Shown here one piece after another: positions 47,950-57,308 of a DNA stretch of 64,000 nucleotides (positions are counted from its first letter, which is position 1; each line of letters starts with the position of its first letter). Origin of the DNA: a bacterium (GTDB lineage: Bacteria; BMS3Abin14); the NCBI GenBank assembly GCA_020350725.1, contig CP070719.1, forward strand, positions 1 through 64,000. The letters are read 5' to 3'. The notes under the pieces were generated by a model. The model was not told the origin of the DNA. It saw only the letters and a program-made list of their open reading frames with translations, and ran no database searches. Made by a program: the position numbers and the translations under genes.

Positions 47950-48333
47950 TTAATCCGACATGTCCTTGCCGATGAACTCGCCGGCAAACAGCATGACCTG
48001 GGCGCTGAACAGCGCCGGTATGGCTCCGCCCAGGGCAATGTTCTCGTTCAACCCGGCGTAGGCGAGAGCGACGGCCGTGACCGCCATCCTAAGTGCATAC
48101 CTTGCCGCGGCCGGGCCGAAGACCTTTCCGCCCAGCGCCAGCGCCTGGCCGGGTATGCTGCGGGCCATCAACAGAAGGTTGACAAGGCTGACAGCCCCGC
48201 CGAGGGCGACGCCTCTGGCCCAGGGTTTCTTTCCCGCTAGGATAAGCAGTCCAGCGACCACCAAAACGAGCGCCAGGGTCCGGAAAAATATCTGCCTGAC
48301 GTACCCTGAGAATGAAGCCTGCGGTGCGCTCAT
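47950..48333 (-). CDS. atpI: ATP synthase subunit I (AtpI-like)
   Basis: A 127-residue protein with four hydrophobic segments, in the expected place before atpB. AtpI-type proteins aid c-ring assembly or Mg2+ uptake. I start at MSAPQASF (48333); the open frame continues into the bactofilin gene region but that extension is not conserved-looking. An inverted repeat covers the start. Confidence 0.8.
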   Translation of the reverse strand: MSAPQASFSGYVRQIFFRTLALVLVVAGLLILAGKKPWARGVALGGAVSLVNLLLMARSIPGQALALGGKVFGPAAARYALRMAVTAVALAYAGLNENIALGGAIPALFSAQVMLFAGEFIGKDMSD

Positions 48334-48349
48334 ACCCAAAATTGGGTAT
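48332..48349. repeat. 18-bp inverted repeat at the atpI start
   Basis: ATACCCAA-AA-TTGGGTAT overlaps the ATG of atpI. It could hide the start in a small hairpin or bind a regulator of the ATP synthase operon. Confidence 0.5.
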
Positions 48350-48376
48350 ACAATATACTGTATCCCACTTCTATAA

Positions 48377-48805
48377 TCAATCGCCTTTTCCGACCTTGGC
48401 CTGCTCTTCCTGGTCGGCGGCACCCTTTCGCTCCTCCAGGGACGAGACCTTGCCCTCGCCCTGCGCCATGGAGCAGCTCCCCTCGAAGATCACCCCCTCC
48501 TCGATATGCAGTACAGGGGTCTTTATGTTGCCGAAGAGTCTGCCCGGGCGGAGGACCTCCACCTTCCCCGTGGCCGCGACGTTTCCCCGCAGGGACCCGC
48601 TGACCACGACAGTGTGAGCGTTGATCTCGGCATTGATCTGGGCGCTCTCGCCGACGATCAAGGTGTCCTTGGTGTAGATCTCCCCCTCCAGCTTTCCGTC
48701 CACGCGGACCGTACCCTCGAAGGTCAGGATGCCCTTGAATTCCGTTCCCTCACCGAGAAATGCCTTGATCTCTCCTCTTGCGCCGGCTGTCTCTTTCTTG
48801 ATCAT
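48377..48805 (-). CDS. Bactofilin family cytoskeletal protein
   Basis: A 142-residue protein with the bactofilin beta-helix core (~15-110: FLGEGTEFKGILTFEG.VRVDGKLEGEI, IVGESAQINAEI, VVVSGSLRGNV) between short polar tails. Bactofilins polymerise without nucleotide and in some bacteria position ParAB or chromosome ends. The place directly after parB is suggestive. It precedes atpI. Confidence 0.92.
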   Translation of the reverse strand: MIKKETAGARGEIKAFLGEGTEFKGILTFEGTVRVDGKLEGEIYTKDTLIVGESAQINAEINAHTVVVSGSLRGNVAATGKVEVLRPGRLFGNIKTPVLHIEEGVIFEGSCSMAQGEGKVSSLEERKGAADQEEQAKVGKGD

Positions 48806-48915
48806 AACGATCCTCCCTTAAAAGGAGTGTTTGGTGTCACCGCCCTCAGTCAGATCCTGGTTTTTTGATCTGCTGTTCGGCTCTATCGCTCTGGCCATAA
48901 CGGCGTGTTTCCGGT

Positions 48916-49770
48916 TCATCGCTTGAAGATCTTATCCACGATCCCGTTGAGTTCCTCAAGGCTGGAATAGGTGATCTCGACCCGTCCGCCCTTCTTCGTG
49001 TCCCGGATGCGGGCTTTGGTCCCGAGGTATCTCTCGAGACGTCTTTCCAGGTCCCTGATCTCAGGATCGGCCTGCGCCGGCTGCCGCCGGGCCGGTCGGT
49101 GGGCCTTGGCCCGGCCAACGATCCTCTCGACCTCGCGGACCGACAGGCCCATTTTCAGGATCCTGCCGAGTACGGAGCGAACGGAGGCCTCGTCCCGGAG
49201 GCCGATGAGGGCCCGGGCGTGCCCCGCCGATATCGTGCCCTTGATCAGCTCCTCCTTGACGAATTCCGGCAGCGACAGCAGCCTGAGGGCATTCGCAACC
49301 GTCGCCCTGTCCTTCCCGACCCTCTCCGCGATGTCCTCCTGGGTGAGGCCGTGCTGGCCCTGGAGCTCTCGGTAGGCCTGCGCCTCCTCGATGGGGTTGA
49401 GGTTTTCCCTCTGGATGTTCTCGATGAGGGCCAGCTCCAGCCTGTCGTCGCCTATTCTCCTGACATGAACGGGGACCCTTTCCAGGCCTGCCAGTTTCGA
49501 GGCTCGCAGGCGCCTCTCGCCGGCCACCATCTCGTATCCACCCGGAACACGGTGGACCAGGATCGGCTGTATGACTCCCTTTTCCCGGATAGAGGCTGCC
49601 AGCTCCTCCAGACGCTCCCGGTCGAAGGCCCGCCTCGGCTGCTCCGGATTCGGGAAGACCTCCCCAATCGGGACCAGGAGGACTTCGCCCTGTTCCGCCG
49701 CTTCTTCTCCGCCCGGGATGAGGGCTCCAAGACCCTTGCCCAGCGCCTGTCTCTTCCTCTCTCTCGTCAT
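48916..49770 (-). CDS. parB: Chromosome partitioning protein ParB
   Basis: A 284-residue ParB: N-terminal ParA-contact peptide (KRQALGKGLGALIPG), CTPase domain with GERRLRASKLAG and ENIQRENLNPIEEA, central HTH (LTQEDIAERVGKDRATVANALRLL) and a C-terminal dimerisation segment. It loads at the two parS sites in this window and spreads as a clamp. Confidence 0.96.
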   Translation of the reverse strand: MTRERKRQALGKGLGALIPGGEEAAEQGEVLLVPIGEVFPNPEQPRRAFDRERLEELAASIREKGVIQPILVHRVPGGYEMVAGERRLRASKLAGLERVPVHVRRIGDDRLELALIENIQRENLNPIEEAQAYRELQGQHGLTQEDIAERVGKDRATVANALRLLSLPEFVKEELIKGTISAGHARALIGLRDEASVRSVLGRILKMGLSVREVERIVGRAKAHRPARRQPAQADPEIRDLERRLERYLGTKARIRDTKKGGRVEITYSSLEELNGIVDKIFKR

Positions 49771-49812
49771 GAGCTCCCTCTGCAGCCTGGCGGTCCTCGC
49801 TCCCCGTCCCTT

Positions 49813-50586
49813 CTACCGGCCTCTGTCCTCTCCGTTGAGCAGTTCCTTGGCCAACTGGAGATATCCCTGGGTCCCCGACGAGCGGATGTCGTAGAGGATC
49901 ACCGGTTTGCCGTGACTGGGGGCCTCGCTGAGCTTGACGTTCCTGTGGATGACTGTCCTGAAAACCTTTCCGGGAAAATACTTTCTCGCCTCTCCTGCCA
50001 CCTGGTGGGACAGGTTGTTTCTGGGGTCGAACATCGTCAGGAGGATCCCCTCGAGGAGGAGGCCCGGGTTGAGGGCCCCCCTGACGAGCTTGATCGTGTT
50101 CAGAAGCTTACTGAGCCCCTCCAGGGCATAGTATTCGCATTGCAGGGGGACAAGGACCGTGTCTGCCGCCGTCAGGGCGTTCAGGGTGAGGAGGCCCAGG
50201 CTCGGCGGACAATCTATGATCACGAAGTCGTAGTCTCCCCTGACGTCCTTGATGGCCCTGGCCAGGAGGGTCTCCCTCGACAGGGCGGTGACCAGCTCGA
50301 CCTCGGCTCCGATGAGGTCCACGTGGGAAGGGGCCAGCTTGAGGTGTTTGAGATCGGTGTCCACCACGATGTTCTGGATGGATTCCTGATCGACGAGGAC
50401 CTGATAGATGGAACGGTCAAGGGTCGACGGGTCCACCCCGACACCGCTGGTGGCGTTGGCCTGGGGGTCCACGTCCACCAGAAGGGTTCTCCTCTCGGCG
50501 GCTGCCAGGGACGCCGCCAGGTTGATGGCAGTGGTTGTCTTGCCGACACCGCCCTTCTGATTGGCTATCGTGATGACCTTTCCCAT
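49813..50586 (-). CDS. parA: Chromosome partitioning ATPase ParA (Soj)
   Basis: A 257-residue deviant Walker A ATPase (IANQKGGVGKTTTAINLAASL pattern at the N-terminus; DYDFVIIDCPPSLGLLTLNAL). It has no N-terminal HTH, as is usual for chromosomal ParA. The start at 50586 gives MGKVITIANQKGG. parB follows after 42 nt. Confidence 0.96.
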   Translation of the reverse strand: MGKVITIANQKGGVGKTTTAINLAASLAAAERRTLLVDVDPQANATSGVGVDPSTLDRSIYQVLVDQESIQNIVVDTDLKHLKLAPSHVDLIGAEVELVTALSRETLLARAIKDVRGDYDFVIIDCPPSLGLLTLNALTAADTVLVPLQCEYYALEGLSKLLNTIKLVRGALNPGLLLEGILLTMFDPRNNLSHQVAGEARKYFPGKVFRTVIHRNVKLSEAPSHGKPVILYDIRSSGTQGYLQLAKELLNGEDRGR

Positions 50587-50975
50587 AGTTCTTATTGACG
50601 CCGCGGCCCGGGACCCGGACATCCGGCTGCGTTCTGTTTAAGCCGGACACCGGACTGGGACGGGGCTGAGTCTCCCCTCTGCCATGGGCCCATGAACCCA
50701 TTTTGTCCCCATAACCTCTTAAAAATAAACAGGTTTAATGGTTGTTTTGCCCCTCCAGGAACGTTTTCCACGGGGATCAGCCTGACATGGGTTCTGGGAC
50801 CCGGCACCTCATTTCGTCCGGAGTATGAAAACTAATATATGGCGGGGAAAATGGCAATGAAGAAAAACACCCCGGGCAGGGAGTGTGTTTCACGTGAAAC
50901 ATTCTGTCCGGCAGCGGCGGCGTGGAACCGTCAGGGGCCCGGCTTGTGGACTTCCGGAACCACCCGAGGTCGCCA
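50587..50975. other. Gap between rsmG and parA containing parS
   Basis: 389 bases without a gene. It holds the first parS site and AT-rich sequence near 50.70-50.86 kb that probably carries the parAB promoter, though no clear -35/-10 pair is assigned. Confidence 0.6.
50886..50901. promoter_or_regulatory. parS site 1
   Basis: TGTTTCACGTGAAACA, a perfect 16-bp match to the consensus ParB-binding site, 300 nt upstream of parA. Confidence 0.97.
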
Positions 50976-51608
50976 CTAGCGCATGTCCCGGGCCTCCACC
51001 AGCCAGATCACGGTCGGCAGATCCGACCCGGGAAGCCGGTAAGGGTGGATGGTTCCTGGTCCCCGGGAGGCGAGGCTTTCCGAGGTGAAGATCATCGCCC
51101 GGCCTTCCTCGGCCAGGAAGGGGGCGGCCGCTTTCAGGATGGCGCCGGGCTTGGCGGCCGCCCGGGACACAGCCACGTCGAAGCTTCCGGCCATCCCGCC
51201 CTCAAGGACCCGGTCGAATCTTCCTTCGGCCACCTCGGCACCAGAAAGGTTCAGGGTTCGCACCACATGTCTCAGGAAAGCGCACTTTTTCCCCGAGGAC
51301 TCCACCATCACCAGGGTGAGGGAGGGTCGGACGATTTTCAGGGGCAGGCCGGGAAAGCCGGCGCCTGCGCCGAGGTCCACCAGGCGCTCCTCGCCTTCCA
51401 GGAGCCCCATGGACAGGGGGACCAAAGAGTCCAGGAAGTGGACTCTCACCCAATCGGGCTGTTTCCTGGAGACCAGGTTCACCCTCCGGTTCCAGCGCTC
51501 CAGCTCCCGGCAGTACAGAAAGAGCTTTTCCGCCGCCCCTTCGCCGACCGGGACATTCAGCGTCGCAGCCCCGATCGTCACGGAATCGATGAACTCTGTT
51601 CTATTCAC
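50976..51608 (-). CDS. rsmG: 16S rRNA (guanine527-N7)-methyltransferase RsmG
   Basis: A 210-residue SAM methyltransferase with LVDLGAGAGFPGLPLKI and VSRAAAKPG. It methylates G527 in the 530 loop; loss gives low-level streptomycin resistance. It follows mnmG by 36 nt as in many bacteria. Confidence 0.95.
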   Translation of the reverse strand: MNRTEFIDSVTIGAATLNVPVGEGAAEKLFLYCRELERWNRRVNLVSRKQPDWVRVHFLDSLVPLSMGLLEGEERLVDLGAGAGFPGLPLKIVRPSLTLVMVESSGKKCAFLRHVVRTLNLSGAEVAEGRFDRVLEGGMAGSFDVAVSRAAAKPGAILKAAAPFLAEEGRAMIFTSESLASRGPGTIHPYRLPGSDLPTVIWLVEARDMR

Positions 51609-51644
51609 GGTCCTTCGGCCGCGACCTGAGAGCCCTTGGACAGG

Positions 51645-53561
51645 CTAGGTCCGGCCCCCCCCGGCAGGATCGCCTTCCGGATCCCGGCCCCTGTTGCTCC
51701 CCGCCAGGTAAATCATCAGGGCGGACACCGCCGCCGGCGTGACGCCCGGTATCCGGCTGGCCTGGCCCAGCGTACGGGGCCTCACTCCTTCCAGCTTCTC
51801 CCTCACCTCCGCCGATATCGCTCCCAGGGACGAATAGTCGATATCCTCCGGAATCCGCAGGCTCTCGAGGTGTCTCATCTTCTCGACCATCGCCTCCTGG
51901 CGTCTGATATAACCTTCATATTTGACCTGGATCTGGACCTGGTCGGCAACGTCCCTCCGCTCTGCGGGCTCGAATCCGGGGTTATATTCCGTCAGGTCCC
52001 GGTAGGAGACCTCCGGCTGCCGGAGGGCATCGAAAAGGAGCGATCCCTGCCTGGGTGCCCCCTCGCCCAGGTCCACCGTCACCCGGTGCCTGCCCAGCCT
52101 CTCTATCTCCTCCTCGATCAGACGCGCCTTTTCTTTCGTGGTCTCCGCTTCTTCGGCGGTTATGAGGCCGACGGCGTGTCCCTTGTCCATGAGGCGGAGA
52201 TCGGCATTGTCCTCCCTGAGGAGGAGCCGATGCTCCGCACGGGACGTCAACAGGCGATAGGGCTCGGATGTTCCCTTGGTCACCAGATCGTCGACCAGGA
52301 CACCGATGTAGGACTCGTTGCGGCCGAGGACCAGGGGAGGGTCACCCTTCACCCGAAGGCCGGCATTGATTCCAGCGACCAGGCCCTGGCCGGCTGCCTC
52401 CTCGTAACCCGAGGTGCCGTTGATCTGACCGGCCAGGAACAGGCCCGGCACGGATTTAACCTGGAGATCGGGGCCGAGCTGTGTGGGATGCACGAAGTCG
52501 TACTCGATGGCGTAACCGGGTCGCATGATCTGCACCTCCTCGAGGCCGGGGATCGTACGCAGCATCTCGAGCTGGACGTCAATGGGGAGCCCGGTGAACA
52601 TTCCGTTCGTGTAGATCTCCCTCGTGGAAAGGCCCTCCGGCTCGAGAAAGAGCCGGTGGCCGGTACGTCCGGGAAAGGCCCTCACTTTGTCCTCGACGCT
52701 GGGGCAGTAGCGGGGAGGCGCCCCCGTCATCACCCCGGAGATCATGGGCGAGCGATCGAGGTTGTCCGCAATGATCCTGTGGGTCTTCTCGTTGGTCCTG
52801 GCGATCCAGCAGGGCACCTGGTCTCTCTCGATCCGGTGGTTCCTGAAGGAGAAGGGGACAAAATCCGGATCGCCGTTCTGGGGCGTCAGGGGCCGAAAAT
52901 CAATGGTCTTGGCGTCCAGCCGCGGCGTGGTGCAGGTCATGAGCCTTCCCATCCGCAGGCCGAGGCCGGCGAGGGCCGCCGACAGGGAAACGGCCGCAAA
53001 CTCACCGGCCCTGCCTGCCGCGTACCGGGTGTCACCGATGTGTACCATGCCGTTGAGAAACGTTCCCGAGGACACGACGACCGTCCGGGCCGGGAATTCC
53101 TCTCCCGCCTGGGTATGGACCCCGACCACCTGCGCCCCGTCCATGAGGAAGCCCTCCGCCAGGCCCTGTTTGATGTGGAGCCGCTCCTGTCCCTCCAGCT
53201 TCTCCTTCATCCACGTCTTGTACTGGAGCATGTCGGCCTGGGCTCTTGAGGAGCGGACAGCCGGACCCTTCCGGGTGTTGAGGCGGCGGAACTGAATGCC
53301 GGTGGCGTCGATCGCCTGGGCCATGACCCCCCCCAGAGCATCGATCTCCCTCACCACATGCCCTTTGGCGAGGCCCCCGATGGCGGGGTTGCAGGACATC
53401 TGGGCGATCTGGTCGATGGAAATCGACAGGAGAAGGGTCTCCAGCCCCATCCGGGCCGCTGCCATAGCTGCCTCGCATCCGGCGTGTCCGCCGCCGACCA
53501 CAACCACATCGTATTGTGTAGAGGGGCGGAATCCCTTCGTCCGCCGATGGTCCCTATTCAT
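51645..53561 (-). CDS. mnmG: tRNA uridine-5-carboxymethylaminomethyl modification enzyme MnmG
   Basis: A 638-residue FAD protein with VVVVGGGHAGCEAAMAAARMG at the N-terminus, PRYCPSIEDK-type motif (here PPRYCPSVEDKV) and a C-terminal helical domain. With MnmE it modifies U34 of several tRNAs. I start at MNRDHRRTKG (53561) rather than the longer frame. Confidence 0.96.
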   Translation of the reverse strand: MNRDHRRTKGFRPSTQYDVVVVGGGHAGCEAAMAAARMGLETLLLSISIDQIAQMSCNPAIGGLAKGHVVREIDALGGVMAQAIDATGIQFRRLNTRKGPAVRSSRAQADMLQYKTWMKEKLEGQERLHIKQGLAEGFLMDGAQVVGVHTQAGEEFPARTVVVSSGTFLNGMVHIGDTRYAAGRAGEFAAVSLSAALAGLGLRMGRLMTCTTPRLDAKTIDFRPLTPQNGDPDFVPFSFRNHRIERDQVPCWIARTNEKTHRIIADNLDRSPMISGVMTGAPPRYCPSVEDKVRAFPGRTGHRLFLEPEGLSTREIYTNGMFTGLPIDVQLEMLRTIPGLEEVQIMRPGYAIEYDFVHPTQLGPDLQVKSVPGLFLAGQINGTSGYEEAAGQGLVAGINAGLRVKGDPPLVLGRNESYIGVLVDDLVTKGTSEPYRLLTSRAEHRLLLREDNADLRLMDKGHAVGLITAEEAETTKEKARLIEEEIERLGRHRVTVDLGEGAPRQGSLLFDALRQPEVSYRDLTEYNPGFEPAERRDVADQVQIQVKYEGYIRRQEAMVEKMRHLESLRIPEDIDYSSLGAISAEVREKLEGVRPRTLGQASRIPGVTPAAVSALMIYLAGSNRGRDPEGDPAGGGRT

Positions 53562-53652
53562 GGAACAACCCTCGAGCAAATGCCGGGATATCCGGCCGGG
53601 CCGCCAACACACCCGTTCCCCTGTCCGAGCCGTCCTCCGGGTACCCCATCAT

Positions 53653-53668
53653 TGTTTCACGTGAAACA
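53653..53668. promoter_or_regulatory. parS site 2
   Basis: A second perfect TGTTTCACGTGAAACA, in the 213-bp gap between mnmG and mnmE, 2.77 kb from site 1. Confidence 0.97.
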
Positions 53669-53774
53669 CTCAATGCCCTGCCCCCGGGTTCTTCGCCGCA
53701 TGGGCGGCTCCGCTTGGGTCACGGCCTTTATGAAAATCTGTTAACGCCATCAGGGAACGGCGGGCTTTTCGCTG

Positions 53775-55160
53775 TTACTTGCCGATGCAGAACCGGGAGA
53801 AGATCTCGTCGAGGACCATGTCGGCGGTCATCTCGCCGGTGAGCTCACCGATCCTCATCATGGCATCGCCTACATCAACCGCCACCAGTTCCGGATCGAC
53901 ACCTCCCTCCAGGCCGGCAGCGGCCCTCTCGCACGCTTCCTTGAGCCCGTTGAGGGCCTCGGCCTGTCGGACGGAGGTGACAACGCCTCCTTCCAGGCCA
54001 ACGGGTTCCCCGCCCCGGTCCAGAACGTGCCGATGAATGGCCGCCTTGAGGTCTTCCAGCCCGTGTCCGGTTTTCGCGGACACGGACACCGCCCCGCCGG
54101 GAGGACCGGCATCGGCAGGGTGCAGGTCGGATTTGTTGGCCACGATCACTCTGGCGACGCCCTCCGTTTCCCCGAGGAGGGACATGTCGCCCCGTCCGGG
54201 GGGCCTCGATGAGTCCAGAATGATCAGCAGCAGGTCGGCCCTCTCCATCATCCTTCTCGTCCTCAGGACGCCCTCCACTTCCACGCCATCGGCCGCCTCT
54301 CTGATGCCCGCGGTATCCACCACCTTCACCGGAATGCCGTGGGCGTCGATCCTTCCCTCGATGAAATCTCTGGTCGTTCCGGCCATCTCATGGACGATGG
54401 CCCTCTCCTCGCCGAGGAGGGCGTTCAGGATGCTGGATTTCCCCACGTTGGGCGTTCCGATGATGACGGCGGAGAGGCCCTCCGACAGGGCGATGCCCTC
54501 CCGTGCGGTGGAAAGGAGCTTCCGGGTCAGGGCCAGTGCGTTTCGGGTGCATTCGAGGGCGCGGCCAGGCTGTATGTCGCCCTCGATCTCCTCCGGAAAG
54601 TCGATGGACGCTTCGAGGAGGGCCTTTACCTCCAGCAGGTTTCTCCTGATGGCGGCAGCTTCCCGCCCGGTCGCCCCCTCAACCTGCCGCAGCATCACCC
54701 TGCGGGCCTGATCCGTGGAAGCGTGGACGAGCCTGGCGACCGCCTCGGCCTGCGACAGATCCATCCGCCCATTGAGGAATGCCCGGCGGGTGAACTCACC
54801 CGGGTCCGCCAGGCGGGCCCCCGCCTCCAGAGAGGCCTCCAGGATGGCCTTCATGATGAGAGGTCCGCCGTGAGCGGTGATCTCGACGACGTCCTCTCCG
54901 GTGTACGACCTCGGTTGCTGAAAGAAGAGGAGGAGCGCCTGGTCAATGGGGTCGGATGCCGCGCCCGGGCGATGGGAGTGGCCCACCAGGGCCCGCCGCG
55001 GCTCCGGCGGAAAGGAGCGCCAGCCGGTCCGGGGAGTGAATACGGTCCGCGCCACCTCCAGGACCCGGGGCCCGCTGATGCGCACCATGCCTATCCCCCC
55101 GGGGCCGGGTGGGGTGGATACGGCGACGATCGTGTCCGTTCCTGGTCCTGTCCTTGCCAT
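53775..55160 (-). CDS. mnmE: tRNA modification GTPase MnmE
   Basis: A 461-residue protein: N-terminal folate-binding domain (DTIVAVSTPPGPGGIGMVRISG), helical domain, G domain (GTPNVGKSSILNAL, DTAGIRE, NKSD) and the C-terminal catalytic FCIGK. Partner of MnmG. Confidence 0.97.
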   Translation of the reverse strand: MARTGPGTDTIVAVSTPPGPGGIGMVRISGPRVLEVARTVFTPRTGWRSFPPEPRRALVGHSHRPGAASDPIDQALLLFFQQPRSYTGEDVVEITAHGGPLIMKAILEASLEAGARLADPGEFTRRAFLNGRMDLSQAEAVARLVHASTDQARRVMLRQVEGATGREAAAIRRNLLEVKALLEASIDFPEEIEGDIQPGRALECTRNALALTRKLLSTAREGIALSEGLSAVIIGTPNVGKSSILNALLGEERAIVHEMAGTTRDFIEGRIDAHGIPVKVVDTAGIREAADGVEVEGVLRTRRMMERADLLLIILDSSRPPGRGDMSLLGETEGVARVIVANKSDLHPADAGPPGGAVSVSAKTGHGLEDLKAAIHRHVLDRGGEPVGLEGGVVTSVRQAEALNGLKEACERAAAGLEGGVDPELVAVDVGDAMMRIGELTGEMTADMVLDEIFSRFCIGK

Positions 55161-55231
55161 CTCACACAGAGGTGTCGGTGCCGCTCGGCGCAGGCCAGAG
55201 GAGGCCGGACCTCTCCCCGTCGTCTCCCGGC

Positions 55232-56932
55232 CTACTTCTTCCCCTTGCCCTTCTTGACCTTGACCGGCTCGGGCTCAGGAAGGCTCTTGTCGTCCCTCTT
55301 GTTCAGATAGTACTGGTGGCCTATGGTGAGGACGTTGTTGACCAGCCAGTAGATGACCAGGCCGGCCGGAAAATTGAGGAAGAGGGCGGTAAACATGATG
55401 GGCATGAAAAGCATGATCTTCTGCTGCCTGGGGTCCCCCGCGGCGGGCGTCATCTTCTGCTGGAGGAACATGGTGCCGCCCATGATGATGGGCGTTATGT
55501 AGTAGGGATCCTTGGCGGACAGATCGGTGATCCAGAGGAAGAACGGAGCGTGTCTCAGCTCAATGGCCCCCAGCAGGGCCCGGTAGAGGGCAAAGAACAC
55601 CGGAATCTGGACCAGGATGGGCAGGCAGCCACCCGCCGGGTTGACCCGGTGCTCCCGGTAAAGGGCCATGATCTCCTGGTTCAGTTTTTCCCGATCCTTC
55701 TTGTACCTCTCTCTCAGGGCGTTGATCTGCGGGTTGAGCCGGCTCATCTTCTTCATGGACCGGTGGCTGGCCGTGGAGAAGGGGATGAAAAATATCTTGA
55801 TCAAAATGGTCAGGATGATGATCGACAACCCGTAATTCTTGACATATTTGTAAAAGAAATTGAGGAGGTCCATCAGCGGCTGGGCGATGAAACCGAAGAA
55901 GCCAAGGTTGATGGTCTTGCGGAGGGTCTCGTCCACAGTCCTGAGGGAGACCATCTCCTTCGGTCCGATGTAGACGAGCGCCTTCATCGCCGACGCCTGC
56001 CCCGTGAGCAGCCTCACCTGGGAGGTGAGAGCCACCCCCATTCTCCCGTCTTCCTGCTTCCGGGCAAGGGAACCGTCCGCTCCGCTGACCGGGATCATGG
56101 CGGCGGTGAAATACATGTCGGTGGTCGCGATCCATTGGGGCAGATATTCCAGGTCCTGCGTTCCGTCCACCTTTCCCGGCTTGATCTTCCTGGTCTTGTC
56201 GCCGACGAGGGCCAGTGCTCCCTGATACCCGTACCGTCCTCCCCCGAAGGGTCCGCCCTCCTTCTCTTCCGCCAGGGGCTCGAGGCCGGGCTCCCAGACC
56301 AGGGAGAGCCTGCCGTTCAATGGGGCTGGACCGCGATTGAGGATCTTCACGTCTGTTTTGATGCCGTAATTGTCGCCGGAGAAGGTGAAGGTCTTGACCA
56401 TCTCGAGGCCCTCCTCCGTCCGGAAGCGGAATCCTGCGGACGCCTCCTGGCCTTCCTCGATCAACATGTCGCGCCCCTCTATGACGAACAGGGCGTCCTG
56501 CAGGCCGAGCGGTCCGCCCGCCGCGGTGAACTCGGCGCTGAGGGGCAATGTTTCCGCCCGGGGTGACCGGACCATCTCGACGAAGGATTCGGGCTCTCTG
56601 GGATCCTCAAGGAACTTCATGAGCCGATAGCTCTTGATGCCTCCACCCCGGTTGGTGAGAACCGCCGTATATAGAGGCGTTCGAACGACGACCTGCTTCT
56701 CGGCCGACTCCTGCAGGGCGCCGGGACCCTCTTCCGGGAAAACCTCTCCGGTTTCCGGTGGCGGCAGAAGACCTGCGTCTGGCTCCCGGTCGGCCGGGAC
56801 GATCTCCTCGACAACCGGCCCGGTCTCCTCCTCCGGCGTGGGGGGAGACGGAGCGAAATACGACTGCCAGACGAAGAGAAACACGAAGGAGATAGCAACG
56901 GCTAATATCAGGCGTTTTATCTGGTCATCCAT
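55232..56932 (-). CDS. yidC: Membrane protein insertase YidC
   Basis: A 566-residue Gram-negative-type insertase: N-terminal helix (IKRLILAVAISFVFLFVWQSYF), large periplasmic P1 domain (~60-340) and five C-terminal helices with the conserved core (FFALYRALLGAIELRHAPFFLWITDLS). The C-terminus is Lys-rich. The jag gene often found next to yidC is absent; mnmE follows directly after 71 nt. Confidence 0.96.
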   Translation of the reverse strand: MDDQIKRLILAVAISFVFLFVWQSYFAPSPPTPEEETGPVVEEIVPADREPDAGLLPPPETGEVFPEEGPGALQESAEKQVVVRTPLYTAVLTNRGGGIKSYRLMKFLEDPREPESFVEMVRSPRAETLPLSAEFTAAGGPLGLQDALFVIEGRDMLIEEGQEASAGFRFRTEEGLEMVKTFTFSGDNYGIKTDVKILNRGPAPLNGRLSLVWEPGLEPLAEEKEGGPFGGGRYGYQGALALVGDKTRKIKPGKVDGTQDLEYLPQWIATTDMYFTAAMIPVSGADGSLARKQEDGRMGVALTSQVRLLTGQASAMKALVYIGPKEMVSLRTVDETLRKTINLGFFGFIAQPLMDLLNFFYKYVKNYGLSIIILTILIKIFFIPFSTASHRSMKKMSRLNPQINALRERYKKDREKLNQEIMALYREHRVNPAGGCLPILVQIPVFFALYRALLGAIELRHAPFFLWITDLSAKDPYYITPIIMGGTMFLQQKMTPAAGDPRQQKIMLFMPIMFTALFLNFPAGLVIYWLVNNVLTIGHQYYLNKRDDKSLPEPEPVKVKKGKGKK

Positions 56933-57308
56933 GGTGCAGCCTTTCTCTGTGGGATATCAGGCCCCGGCGACCGATCGCCGGCGGGCATGGCCGGAGAAGG
57001 CCCTTCTTCCTCGATCCCGGCCCCTCGATATCAGGCTGATCGTCCGGTGAGGCCGGCTTTCCTTTTCCCGGCAGCTCCGCCTCTTCCCTGCGGACGATCC
57101 CGGGCACAGGGTCGTATCCGCTCCTCCCCAGGGGGTGACACCTCAGAAGCCGTCCCGCGGCCAGGAAGCTTCCCCTGGCGGCACCGTGGACCTCAATGGC
57201 CTCCAGGGCGTAAAGAGAGCAGGACGGAAGGTATCGGCATGATCCGGGGAGCGCCGGCGAGATCCAGGTTCGATAGACGCTGATCAGGGCAAGCAGAAAC
57301 CTTTTCAT
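56925..57308 (-). CDS. yidD: Membrane protein insertion efficiency factor YidD
   Basis: A 127-residue protein with the YidD core in the first ~75 residues (YRTWISPALPGSCRYLPSCSLYALEAIE.HG and LRCHPL..SGYDPVP). The C-terminal ~50 residues are an extra Pro/Arg-rich tail without similarity. It overlaps yidC by 8 nt and rnpA by 4 nt. Confidence 0.93.
   Translation of the reverse strand: MKRFLLALISVYRTWISPALPGSCRYLPSCSLYALEAIEVHGAARGSFLAAGRLLRCHPLGRSGYDPVPGIVRREEAELPGKGKPASPDDQPDIEGPGSRKKGLLRPCPPAIGRRGLISHRERLHHG

Noticed and set aside
51636-53249. A 537-codon open frame on the plus strand opposite mnmG
   Set aside because: Antisense shadow; no recognisable motif, no ribosome site, and it would conflict with a clearly conserved gene.
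55109-56566. A 485-codon plus-strand open frame opposite yidC
   Set aside because: Antisense shadow of yidC; low-complexity, His/Asp-rich translation.
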